NCBI GenBank assembly: GCA_023212725.1
Contig: JALBYF010000007.1
Span: forward strand, 186,001 to 250,000
Source: Tranzscheliella williamsii
Lineage: Eukaryota; Basidiomycota; Ustilaginomycetes; Ustilaginales; Ustilaginaceae
DNA: 64,000 bases
Direction of reading: 5' to 3'
Below, piece after piece: positions 39,526-48,242 of the stretch. The translations under genes and the position numbers were made by a program. Positions within the stretch are counted from its first letter, which is position 1. Each line of letters opens with the position of its first letter. The notes beneath the pieces are model-generated. The model searched no databases and was not told the DNA's origin. It was given only the letters and a program-made list of their open reading frames with translations.

Positions 39526-40314
39526 ATGTTGTACGTCTTCCAATGTCTGCTTCTTCTGGCCGCAGCAGCTGTGGCCGTTTCTTCGTCCCCTTCGTCCTCT
39601 CCACCTACGAACATGGACTCGCTTAAAACTCTGCAGAAACGGATGCGAGAATCTAGCCCCGCTTCTGTTCCTAATGACTTTCATCGGGTGACAATGTATT
39701 TGCAACCGGAGGCTGGCGTTGCTGTTAAGGAGGGCAAGGATAGAAAAAAAGCTTATATAGAGTATCCATTCCTGGACTCTGTGCCTGTTGTTCACTTCGG
39801 AGATCAGAGTGACAGAGAAAGGTTGCCAACAATCTTGGCTCATTGGCAAGACCGAGGCATGTACATCTACACGCTTGACTCCCAAGGCGAAATCGTAGCC
39901 AGTAGAACTGGTAACGAGAATCGAGTCCAAGTACCTGACCTTGCAGGCTTACAAAAGATCCATCAGGTCCGCCAACGCTACGGCAAGATAGTGAGTTCAC
40001 TGGCGTTTGGCCAGCCGTACAACGATAGGAACAGTGTCGTCGCAACATTCACCACGAAACCCACATGGAACAACGTCTGGCGTTCCGAACCAGTGAGCGT
40101 CGTGGACCCAGCTGCGGGGACAACAACCCAAGGCGCATACACATCAGTCAGGAGCCTGAGGCAACTGCTGCTGCAAAAGCGCTTTGCGAAATTTGTCGCC
40201 AATGGAGCGGAGCTTGGCGTCCGTCTGGACACTAAAAACGAGATCGAGGTGGCAGAACTTATAAGGGACAGTGCTACGCTGGTCGTCATGCGTGGAGCGC
40301 ACTACTTCCCCTGA
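39526..40314 (+). CDS. predicted secreted effector-like protein 3 (262 aa)
   Basis: Signal peptide MLYVFQCLLLLAAAAVAVSS, then a dibasic LQKR ending at residue 39. The shared domain is shorter than in its neighbours: SVPVV (Pro87), RYG (Tyr152), LAFGQP (Gly162), an ending KRFAKFV and the GVRLDTKNEI hairpin. The Pro-to-Tyr distance is 65 residues instead of 73, consistent with one deletion of eight residues. WQDRGMYIYTLDSQGEI between the motifs looks like two beta strands. One exon; no known domain. Confidence 0.8.
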   Translation: MLYVFQCLLLLAAAAVAVSSSPSSSPPTNMDSLKTLQKRMRESSPASVPNDFHRVTMYLQPEAGVAVKEGKDRKKAYIEYPFLDSVPVVHFGDQSDRERLPTILAHWQDRGMYIYTLDSQGEIVASRTGNENRVQVPDLAGLQKIHQVRQRYGKIVSSLAFGQPYNDRNSVVATFTTKPTWNNVWRSEPVSVVDPAAGTTTQGAYTSVRSLRQLLLQKRFAKFVANGAELGVRLDTKNEIEVAELIRDSATLVVMRGAHYFP

Positions 40315-41355
40315 GGTTCGCATAGCATACACACACGCCAACCCTCCGTTGCCCCGCCCGGCATGCATACCACCTGATCTTGTATGTAACAGCCCGCGGT
40401 TCACTAAGGGACCACGCGGGCCGCCTATTTAGCGTCCTTTGAACCGACTTGATTTCTGCGATCGCGACTCGGACTGCCTGTGGCCACATTTGTTTGAGTG
40501 GGAGAATGGCGTGCGAGCAGCACATTACGACACCCTGCGGATGGGAATAGGGGACGCGCAGCGGCGGGCGTTGGCGCAAAGAATTGCAGCGGAGTCCGCT
40601 GCAAGCATTCAGCCGGTGGTCCTGCGCAGAAGAAACGTCGTGACGTCGCCAATCGAACGGGTCGAATGCCTCTTTCGGAAAGTGGACTTCATTGCAGCCA
40701 CAGCCAAGCGGTGGTCTATACGCACTTGAAAGTACACAATGAAAATGGCATGCGATGTCAAGCGGCGTAGCGACGGCGAAGGGACAGTCCGTTAAAGGTA
40801 TACTGGCGAGGCATTCGGCAGTAGGTCATCGGTCCAGAAGAGGTACTCTCTCTTTTCTGAAGTTCAGCCTTCATTTCACAGATGAAGGCGGCACTAAAAT
40901 GGCGTCAATTGAGCATCACAAAGGCATGCTGACGATGGTGGTGCTGATGATGATCTAAAGGACCCACCAAAACGAAGATGACTCGGTGCACAAACGAGCT
41001 CGATCTGGTGTAAGAGTCCATATGGGAAATGAAGGACGAAATTGACCTGCTCCGAGGATCAGGTCAATCTCAAAAGAGAGTACCTTCTGTAGTAGCCTGA
41101 CATTTCACGAGGTTGCCACCAGTCGCAGTGACTAGCAATATTACAATAGTGAGCTGGCGACATGAAGCGACGGACACATGAAAGCCATCCGACCCGCCGC
41201 CCCGAAATAAGGAGACACGACTCGGCCTGAGCAGCCCCTTGCACAGCTGGTGCTCGTATATAAGGTGCAACTTGCGTCACGTCCTGCACCTTCCTCTGCC
41301 AACACATAGCGTCCAAAAGCCTAGCGTCTTACACAGTCTGCACGATCTGGCCGCC
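40315..41355. promoter_or_regulatory. intergenic, effector 3 to effector 4
   Basis: About 1 kb without a credible gene. The effector 4 TATA box is at 41257-41265. No degenerate effector copy could be recognised by eye. Confidence 0.45.
41257..41265 (+). promoter_or_regulatory. TATA box of effector 4
   Basis: TATATAAGG, 99 bp before the first ATG. Confidence 0.6.
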
Positions 41356-42177
41356 ATGATGCCCCATGCCTTTAGGTACCTGTTCCTGCTGGCACTGGCA
41401 GCAGCGGCTATTGGCATTGCTTCATCATCTCAGCTCTCCCGTGCTACAAATGCCAATCTCGACATATCCTGGCAAAGACGGATGGAAGGAGGCTCATCAT
41501 CCACAGCCTCAAGAATGGCCACATGGAACTGGGTCCTGCGCCACATGACGGCGGCCCCTGCCACAGAAAGCAATACACTGACTGAAGAGGGAAGAAAGCA
41601 GTACTACCTTGGGCACCTGTTTTTTGATGGCTTGCCTGTCTTTGAAGCCGAAGCAACTACCGAGACAGCCTTAAAGAAAGCTCTTCTTCATTGGGAAGGC
41701 AAGATCTGGACCTATTCCCTGCCTCCGCGAAGAAGACTCGAGGAGATGGACCTCGTGAGATGGCTTCCATCGCGAAAAACGGAGATGGTCGGCATCACCA
41801 AGGAAGGCGAGTTTAAATATCATATAGGCAAGGCACGCGAGGTCCAGAGCGGTTTCGGCCCGTTGACGGCTTCGCTGACCCACGGTCAGCCGTATTCTCC
41901 GTTATCCTGGGCCTCTTCATTGAAACCATCTCGAAAGAAAACTCCGTGGACGGAAGTCATCAGATCCGATGTCTACCATACCCCCAGCCGTCTTGAAGAT
42001 ATCAGCAGGTTGCGAGAGACGTTGAATTCGAAGCGCCATATATTGCTCAAAAACCCCAGTGATGGAAGTCGGATTGGCATTCGTCTGAACAAGAAAGGAG
42101 TGCCCGACTTCACACGACCTGGTGTCGAAGCCAGTGAAGCCGCTGAAGGCTTGCAAGAAGTGGCCAGGCACATATGA
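41356..42177 (+). CDS. predicted secreted effector-like protein 4 (273 aa)
   Basis: ATG at 41356 (a second ATG follows directly) begins MMPHAFRYLFLLALAAAAIG, a typical signal peptide; the 39 codons upstream in the same frame would hide it and are rejected. A dibasic WQRR ends at residue 42. Shared domain: GLPVF (Pro94), GFG (Phe167 in place of Tyr), LTHGQP (Gly177), then KRHILLKN and RIGIRLNKKGV. ALLHWEGKIWTYSL corresponds to effector 3's ILAHWQDRGMYIYTL. Single exon. Function unknown. Confidence 0.8.
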   Translation: MMPHAFRYLFLLALAAAAIGIASSSQLSRATNANLDISWQRRMEGGSSSTASRMATWNWVLRHMTAAPATESNTLTEEGRKQYYLGHLFFDGLPVFEAEATTETALKKALLHWEGKIWTYSLPPRRRLEEMDLVRWLPSRKTEMVGITKEGEFKYHIGKAREVQSGFGPLTASLTHGQPYSPLSWASSLKPSRKKTPWTEVIRSDVYHTPSRLEDISRLRETLNSKRHILLKNPSDGSRIGIRLNKKGVPDFTRPGVEASEAAEGLQEVARHI

Positions 42178-42893
42178 TTGATCCCGTCTTTGCCACATAC
42201 ACAACATACACGGGATCGGCTATCGGGGAGATTCGCTCGCGCTAGTAAAGATTACGTCGGTGTATCATTTCCCATGAAAAGTCTTGACTCTTCGAGGCTG
42301 TGCGTACGTCGCGGCCAAGCCTGACGAAATCACTCCCCAAGAATGATAGGGGTGAAGTGTGCCAGACGTGTTGCTGCGCATTGCGGATTGTGGTTGTGAA
42401 AGAGCATTTGTCCGTGGGCATTTCTGCGATGGCTCAGCACCTGTTCGTCTTGTGTTGTTGGGCAAAAGAAACAAGTGTGCGCGTCGCTACGGGAGATGAA
42501 GCCACGCTTGTGCTGGCGTGTCGGCGCTCAATGAAGGCAAGCCTGCTCCCACACCACGTCGTGGGCGGAAGCCGCGTTCCAGCGCCCCAGGTGGGACCGG
42601 TCGTAGGCTTTTCGAGCAGCAGCAAGCGGAGCGCAGGCGCGCACGTTCGCGCATCGGCGAGCTCGCCACCTCCTCCCACCAACCTCATCAGCCCAGCCCA
42701 CCGACTTCACATGCTCGGGGCGTAGCCCTACACCCCCGCTGTCACATGCGCAGCATATGTATAAGGAGGGCATGATGCGCCAACCTCCTGGCCTCGCTCA
42801 CGCTAACACAACAAAGCTGCCTTTGATTCCGCCGTGTTTCCTCACCCAACTTTCAGTGTTGAAGCCTTCCGTCGCTCCTCCATCTCGAGCAAC
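42178..42893. promoter_or_regulatory. intergenic, effector 4 to effector 5
   Basis: No gene. Parts of 42528-42600 and 42802-42880 resemble the region upstream of effector 6, and a TATA box is at 42760-42766. Confidence 0.5.
42760..42766 (+). promoter_or_regulatory. TATA box of effector 5
   Basis: TATAAGG, 134 bp before the ATG; same sequence and similar distance as in effector 6. Confidence 0.55.
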
Positions 42894-43853
42894 ATGCGGC
42901 CCAGACGAAACTGGTCCTTTCCGACACTTGTTTGCTTGCTCATTCTGGTTTGGCTCGCTTTGTCGCAGCCTGTCCAATCGCAAGTTATCAAAGGCAAGCC
43001 TCTCGATAAGTTAGAACCAATACCTGAAGATGACGTTTCAAACACCCCGGATCTTGACCCGGAAGAGAGACGGGAAGCGCAGGTGGCGAGACAAAGAGCG
43101 CAGGAGCAAGCACGTATGGATGCGGCCCTTAACGCCATCAAAGACGAGCCTGAATCTCTTGACGATAAATCTGAAACGCCTCGGACGGCTGATCCGGCTG
43201 AAACCGCAGGGACGCCAGGAAGGCCTGGAGCGCCTGGCACACCTGGCGCTCTTGAAGCCACTGGGACTAGGACCCGCCTTGTCTCCTTTCTAAATCGAGC
43301 GAAGCCGGCTATACGTATGCCGTCTTTCAGCAGGCCGGTGCGATGGCTGTTTGGGCCCGGGGGGACTCAACAAGCCTCTCTGCCGGCCTCAAGATACAGT
43401 TCAGCAGTGCACCCCGACATAGAAAATCAGGCCTTGAATGACCCGCGGAGAGTCGCGCAAGCCAATGCAGAGCACCTGCCTACACGTGCTGAGGCGATGG
43501 GTAAATTACCGACGCATGGGCACTATCCTATTGTGCCGCTTGGTGGTCCTCAGGAACGTGATATGCTCAAACAGCTGCATGGCCAAATTTTCTACGGTAT
43601 CAACACGCGCACAAGGGAAGTATGGCGGTACGAGCCGGAAGAAAGAACTTTTGCGATCAACGAGCATGAACTTGGATATAAGAGTGGGTTTTCCACGACG
43701 CCTGTCAGCGGTACCCAAGAAGGCATGAGTGTTTTGCGGTCGGCATCATCAGGCGGAAATGCCCTGAAGGTAGCCGCGCCAGGCTGGGGGGAGCGTATCT
43801 CGCAAGGCTTCCGTGACTTTGCCAGTTCCGTTCCGAGATGGATCCATGGCTGA
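42894..43853 (+). CDS. predicted secreted effector-like protein 5 (319 aa), paralogue of 6
   Basis: ATG at 42894; the frame upstream has only a GTG. The signal peptide core is TLVCLLILVWLAL. The mature N-terminal half is acidic and disordered, with five Gly-X-Y triplets at residues 106-120 (GTPGRPGAPGTPGAL), a miniature collagen-like run. The C-terminal 110 residues are paralogous to effector 6: YPIVPLGGPQERDM, QIFYGINTRTREVWRYEP, PVSGTQEG and the ending GWGERISQGFRDFASSVPRW. A tryptophan-rich amphipathic C-terminus suggests a protein or membrane contact. No known domain. Confidence 0.8.
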   Translation: MRPRRNWSFPTLVCLLILVWLALSQPVQSQVIKGKPLDKLEPIPEDDVSNTPDLDPEERREAQVARQRAQEQARMDAALNAIKDEPESLDDKSETPRTADPAETAGTPGRPGAPGTPGALEATGTRTRLVSFLNRAKPAIRMPSFSRPVRWLFGPGGTQQASLPASRYSSAVHPDIENQALNDPRRVAQANAEHLPTRAEAMGKLPTHGHYPIVPLGGPQERDMLKQLHGQIFYGINTRTREVWRYEPEERTFAINEHELGYKSGFSTTPVSGTQEGMSVLRSASSGGNALKVAAPGWGERISQGFRDFASSVPRWIHG

Positions 43854-43889
43854 CCGCGCAAGGCGAGCCACAAAGGCCCAGACGGACCC

Positions 43890-43974
43890 GCATCGCCATG
43901 GCATCGTCGTTGCATCGTTTTCGCATCGTCATCGCATCGCCATCGCATCGTCATCGCATCGCCAATGTCGTTCC
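43890..43974. repeat. GCATCGYCATC tandem repeat array
   Basis: Four near-perfect 11-bp units lie at 43923-43966, alternating GCATCGTCATC and GCATCGCCATC, with more degenerate units on the left side (GCATCGCCATG, GCATCGTCGTT). It lies about 40 bp after the effector 5 stop, probably in its 3' UTR. Confidence 0.85.
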
Positions 43975-44425
43975 CGGCAACTTTTTTTCGCGCGCCAGCT
44001 TCTTTCGCACATCCGCGACGGACTCTCATGTCCGTCTCTGTCTGAATTTCAATTTTCATCTTTTAGTCTCTGTGCTGTATGCGGTCGATTTTATATCAGC
44101 AGAGCTGCGCTGCATGTCAGTATGTGAAAGCCACGGTCTCTGCGGTGCATAGCGCACCAAGCGATGAAGCATCAACAGAGGCAGGATCGGGATCGGCAAC
44201 GCCTCTGAACCATAAACGTACATCCGTGCATCGCTGCGAGACATGAAGCGCCAACGCGCAGGTATGCTGCGGTGTGGGTCGATGAAGGCGAGGCTCCTCC
44301 CACATTACGCGGTTCAGAGGCAAGGTTCCTGGCCAACCTGGCAGCCAGAATAGCGCCCGACCGAAGCATCAAGGCGACACTATGGCAAACCTTGTCCGAC
44401 GCCCACTCGAGCCGCATTCGACTCA

Positions 44426-44432
44426 TATAAGG
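44426..44432 (+). promoter_or_regulatory. TATA box of effector 6
   Basis: TATAAGG, 126 bp before the ATG. Confidence 0.55.
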
Positions 44433-44551
44433 TCGTCGGATCGCGCGAATGCCGCTCCTTCAGCAACACAACAAAGCTGGCTTTGGTCCCCCAGTGTTGC
44501 TTCCCCATTCCACTGTTCATTGAAGTACTCAGCCATCGCGTACAGATCGTC

Positions 44552-45511
44552 ATGCAGGCAAGACGTTCTTCACTCACACTCCTTTTTTGGTTGACTCTGG
44601 TCACTGCCGTTCTGTCAGCGGTTCAGTATCCTCACCCTTCGCTTTCGTCGCCGCTCTCATCGATCCCAGAAGGAGCCGAAGAGCCGTTATCCCCACAAAG
44701 CGGCAGTCCGCCCCCAGGCCACCCAGACAACTCTGCATCAGATCTTACTGGACATGCTCGACCGGATAGACAAGCGTGGGCGGAGGCTGCGGAACCGATC
44801 CAACCCGCACGGGCGCCGAGCCAGCCTCCGCCGACACTCGCTGATCTCTTGCAATGGCGCGGGGATGGAGGTCAGGGCCAGACCCCGCCGAGCTTAGCGA
44901 GTCTTCTGCAGCAGAGGAGAGAGGAAGAGCAGATGGAACGGACCAGAGCGTCCTCAGATCCAGTCAGCTCTCCGCCGCGTATGGAAAAGGTCAGCGAGGC
45001 CTCACGGGGACGCTTGCAGCAGGCCGAACCGGCTGATGCCCAGACCCACCCGCCCGTGGCCGAGCCGATCCCGGCCGAGGCGACGGTCGAGAGGAACGGG
45101 CTGGTGAAGACTCTCGAGAATATAAGAGATGTGTATATGAACAAGCCGGATGCGGCGCCTTACCAGGTGTTGAAGAAGTTGCCGTTGTACAGGCAAGACC
45201 GCTCTTTCGTGCCCTTTTGGCGTTCTGAACCTCGCAAAGGGACCGTCATTGTGCCGCTTGGACATCCTAAGGAGACGGGCATATTCTCCAGATTGATACA
45301 GAGCCGCCAAAGCTTCTACACAGTTGACCGCCAGAACGGAGAAACATGGCGGGCCCAACCCTCTGGTAGGTATTATCGCGTGCATCCTATCACCGGAACT
45401 GAAGAGGGCCAAAGAGTTCTGCAAGCGGCGAGACCCGGCTGGTGGGAGCGGATCTCGCAAGGCTTCCGCGACGTTGCCGCACGAAACTTGCCGAAGTGGC
45501 TGCACGCCTGA
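44552..45511 (+). CDS. predicted secreted effector-like protein 6 (319 aa), paralogue of 5
   Basis: ATG at 44552 (the frame upstream starts only at a TTG) opens a signal peptide MQARRSSLTLLFWLTLVTAVLSA. The mature N-terminal part is Pro/Ser/Glu-rich and includes an internal repeat, PPPTLADLLQWR then PPSLASLLQQR. The C-terminal part matches effector 5: TVIVPLGHPKETG, QSFYTVDRQNGETWRAQP, PITGTEEGQ and GWWERISQGFRDVAARNLPKW. The precursor has exactly the same length as effector 5, though the disordered halves have diverged widely, so the C-terminus is under stronger constraint. One exon; no known domain. Confidence 0.8.
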   Translation: MQARRSSLTLLFWLTLVTAVLSAVQYPHPSLSSPLSSIPEGAEEPLSPQSGSPPPGHPDNSASDLTGHARPDRQAWAEAAEPIQPARAPSQPPPTLADLLQWRGDGGQGQTPPSLASLLQQRREEEQMERTRASSDPVSSPPRMEKVSEASRGRLQQAEPADAQTHPPVAEPIPAEATVERNGLVKTLENIRDVYMNKPDAAPYQVLKKLPLYRQDRSFVPFWRSEPRKGTVIVPLGHPKETGIFSRLIQSRQSFYTVDRQNGETWRAQPSGRYYRVHPITGTEEGQRVLQAARPGWWERISQGFRDVAARNLPKWLHA

Positions 45512-46379
45512 GCGCGCGTCGCCGCCATGTCGCCATCGTCGTCGCCGCAGGTACACACTTGCGCGTCTGCCTTCGTCGGCGTACGCGCTACGCGCTTCCT
45601 TCCACACCAGTGTACTACACCCTCCGCCGCTTGGTCTCGTGCTGTGAGCTGGAACTCACCGCAGCTGCAGGCGCTCTCGCCAGATGTTGGACCGCATCCT
45701 GGCGACCCGCTGGTTCCCCGCACCATAGCCTGCTCAGCGCCGCAACTCCTTCCTCGATTCCCGGCCGCTCGTACATCATCTCCAAGCAACTATTAGCAAC
45801 GTAGTGCGCGTTGGGCTGCACGCGTGGCCTTGGTCCTAATGAAGTACGTTCTTTGATTGCAACATCTCTTAACAACACAATGATGGATGTGCAAGCCGCT
45901 CATTTCACCGGTCTGCGTGGCAGCAGTACATATGCTGCGGGTAGGTGGGAGTCCCAACCTGCTTCCAACAGCGCACGCAGCTTGACACGCGTGGCACGGA
46001 TGCCACGCACAGGAGGTGGGCTGTGGGATGCTGGCGCATCTGCGCTGTGGCTGCGAGCGTGCCGAGCCAGGCACAGCACCGAGACCGTTGCTGTCCCCTG
46101 ATTTGGCGCCCACCGACGCACGAAATGAAGTCTCGTTGTCCAGCGCGGGTCGCACAACACGCCCTGGCTCTGGCGCGATGAAGCAAGGATGGGCTAATGA
46201 ACAACAGCCTTGACGACCCGCTGGTGGAGTGCACTCTGCCGTCGGTGCGAGCGTATCTACCTCCCCCTAAGGCAACTTGTTTCCGCGCACCACGGTCTCT
46301 ACACGCCACCACGCTCTTGCTGTCTGCTTGCCCGTTTCGCTCGACGTGCGTGTTCAGCAACGTCGCTAGCGCCGTAAAC
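45512..46379. promoter_or_regulatory. intergenic, effector 6 to effector 7
   Basis: No gene and no clear TATA box. Small frames here are unrelated to the neighbouring family. Confidence 0.45.
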
Positions 46380-48065
46380 ATGCGTTTCTTCGCGATCCAC
46401 GTTGTCAGGCGCGCGCAGCACCGGCTCGGCCGTCGCGCTGCGGGTGTCTACGCTTCGCTGTTGCCGCTTCTCCTCGTCGCGGCGGTCTTTTTCACAGCGG
46501 GTGCCTCCTGTTCAGCGCATACGCACAGGGGAAGCCTAGTCCTTTTGACACGGAGGAGCGGCAGCGGCGCCGCTGGCTCGGGCGGATCCACGCCGCAATC
46601 AGAAGCGCAGCTCGCTGCGTCTGCGGGCTCTGAAGCTGCCTCCAGCTCTGGCACGACACGGAAGAAGTGGCTGATGGCCCCAGCCGAGCCAGCCGGGCCG
46701 GCGCACAGGCGCGCGACGTCGGATGAAATCACAGAGGTAGAGCCCGAGGTAAGGCCCAGAGTGGAGTCCGAGGGATCCGAGTCAGGTTCCGCATCTGGCT
46801 CCGAGACTGAATACGAGGCGGGGTCCGAGTCGGGCTCCGAGCCGGGGGTCCGAGCTGGATCAGAGGCGGGGGTTCAAGCTGGATCCGAGGCGGGGGTCCA
46901 AGCTGGATCCGAGGCGGGAGTTCGAGCTGGATCTGAGCCGGGGGTTCGAGCTGGATCCGAGGGCGGGGTCCGAGCTAGATCCGGATCGGGGCCCGAAGGG
47001 TCGCCCGAGGCGGAGCGCGAGGCCGGGGCGAGGCCGCCCACCGTGAAGCCGATTGCGGTGGTCAAGGCCAAGTGGGTGGGCGACACGTTCGAGGGCAGTG
47101 TGCAAGATCCGAGGAACAAGCCATTGCGCGAGGCGCTCGACAAGCTGGCCCACCCGGACGACTACGTCGAGGTGCACTTTGCCGAGCGTCCGTTCCAGAA
47201 GACGTATGTGTCGTTGCCGCCGCTCTACTACAGTTCGCGCAAAGTTGCCTGGAGGCCGTATGAAAGACAGACGTACCAGATCCTACCTGGGCGCGCTCCG
47301 AGCGACGAGGCGCCGCAGGCCAAGGGCACCTGGGCGCAGTGGCAGGACAGGTACGCCGACTACATGGACCGGCGCGCGCGTGCCCGTATCCCGGGCCTCT
47401 CCCAGTTTGCCACATCCAGGGGCAAGCCTATCTTCATGTCCGAGCTTGTCTCCGGCGAACCCTTCATTCCTCCCCGCGCTCGAGAGGCCGCGCAGAAGTT
47501 CGGCGAGGCCCGCCTCTTCGTCGACCGCGACCGGCCGGACGTCCAGATCAGGCTCGTCTACCTCGGCCCGCAACCACGCCCGGGCACTTTCGGCCCCGCG
47601 CACGCGGAAGGCACCCCGTTCACCCCCGCACCCGCGTCGCAATTCCGTAGCTACCTTGTCAAACCAAACCAGGCGGTTCCGCTTCCGGATAAGTACAGGA
47701 ACTTTGACAACCGAATGCTGCTGGAGACCCTCAACTCTCCTCAGGAAGAGTATTCAAGTTTCGACAGTTCAGATATCGAGCAAGGTGAGTCAGGCGAGGC
47801 GCCTCGCAACGCTCGCCGGACGCCGTTCTGGAAAGTTGCCGCCGACCGCGCCAAGGGCGCCTTTCCAAGATGGCCCGCTGGAGAGAACCTCCTGAGGGCC
47901 GCCCGTCTCAAGATCAGTTCCGCGGCTAGGGCTACGCGGTCAGCGTCTACGGCTCTGCGCATCTCTGTCTTTACGCCGTTCAACAGGCCCGAAAGGATTC
48001 GGTGGGTGAGAGATGCCACCGACCACGTGGCGGAGATGTGGGGCCATGCCAGAGCGGCCGTGTAG
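46380..48065 (+). CDS. predicted secreted protein 7 with 8-residue repeats (561 aa)
   Basis: ATG at 46380 gives a basic lead and hydrophobic core (YASLLPLLLVAAVFFTAGA), a long-n-region signal peptide; an in-frame ATG at 46197 would bury it. A dibasic LTRR ends at residue 59. Residues about 60-150 are Ser/Gly/Glu-rich, then six tandem 8-residue units of the form E-x-GV-x-A-x-S run from residue 154 to 201 (bases 46839-46982). The C-terminal 350 residues are more ordered, with YVEVHFAERPFQKTYVSLPP and a basic end, but I do not recognise a family and could not align it to effectors 1-6. Single exon, last gene of the secreted cluster; it converges with ARP6. Confidence 0.75.
   Translation: MRFFAIHVVRRAQHRLGRRAAGVYASLLPLLLVAAVFFTAGASCSAHTHRGSLVLLTRRSGSGAAGSGGSTPQSEAQLAASAGSEAASSSGTTRKKWLMAPAEPAGPAHRRATSDEITEVEPEVRPRVESEGSESGSASGSETEYEAGSESGSEPGVRAGSEAGVQAGSEAGVQAGSEAGVRAGSEPGVRAGSEGGVRARSGSGPEGSPEAEREAGARPPTVKPIAVVKAKWVGDTFEGSVQDPRNKPLREALDKLAHPDDYVEVHFAERPFQKTYVSLPPLYYSSRKVAWRPYERQTYQILPGRAPSDEAPQAKGTWAQWQDRYADYMDRRARARIPGLSQFATSRGKPIFMSELVSGEPFIPPRAREAAQKFGEARLFVDRDRPDVQIRLVYLGPQPRPGTFGPAHAEGTPFTPAPASQFRSYLVKPNQAVPLPDKYRNFDNRMLLETLNSPQEEYSSFDSSDIEQGESGEAPRNARRTPFWKVAADRAKGAFPRWPAGENLLRAARLKISSAARATRSASTALRISVFTPFNRPERIRWVRDATDHVAEMWGHARAAV
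46839..46982 (+). repeat. six 24-bp coding tandem repeats in secreted protein 7
   Basis: Units encode E[A/P/G]GV[R/Q]A[G/R]S. Neighbouring copies differ by one to three bases, so the array is recent and likely to vary in copy number between strains. Confidence 0.88.
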
Positions 48066-48242
48066 AGTGCCCCCTCTCACCTGCCGCACCGGCCAGCACC
48101 GCCCCGCATGCTTTTTCGTCCTGCTTCCCCTTTTCTGCCTGTTTCGTTTTGGTGCAGACTGTTGTGCATAGCCTCGGCATGAGCTTGACTTGGACGCCGT
48201 GCTGATCGCCGCGGGCTGTATGTGCGAGCATGTGGGGGTGGA

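Larger units (their letters stand above)
43854..44551. promoter_or_regulatory. intergenic, effector 5 to effector 6
   Basis: No gene. Contains the 11-bp repeat array just after effector 5, the effector 6 TATA box at 44426-44432, and a segment at 44461-44540 similar to the effector 5 leader. Confidence 0.5.

Noticed and set aside
46197..46379. Upstream ATG start for secreted protein 7
   Set aside because: It would place 61 residues before the signal peptide; the ATG at 46380 directly opens it.
37439..46379. Degenerate effector copies in the spacers of the secreted cluster
   Set aside because: Small frames were compared by eye with effectors 1-7 and show no signal peptide or shared landmarks; only promoter similarity between 5 and 6 is real.
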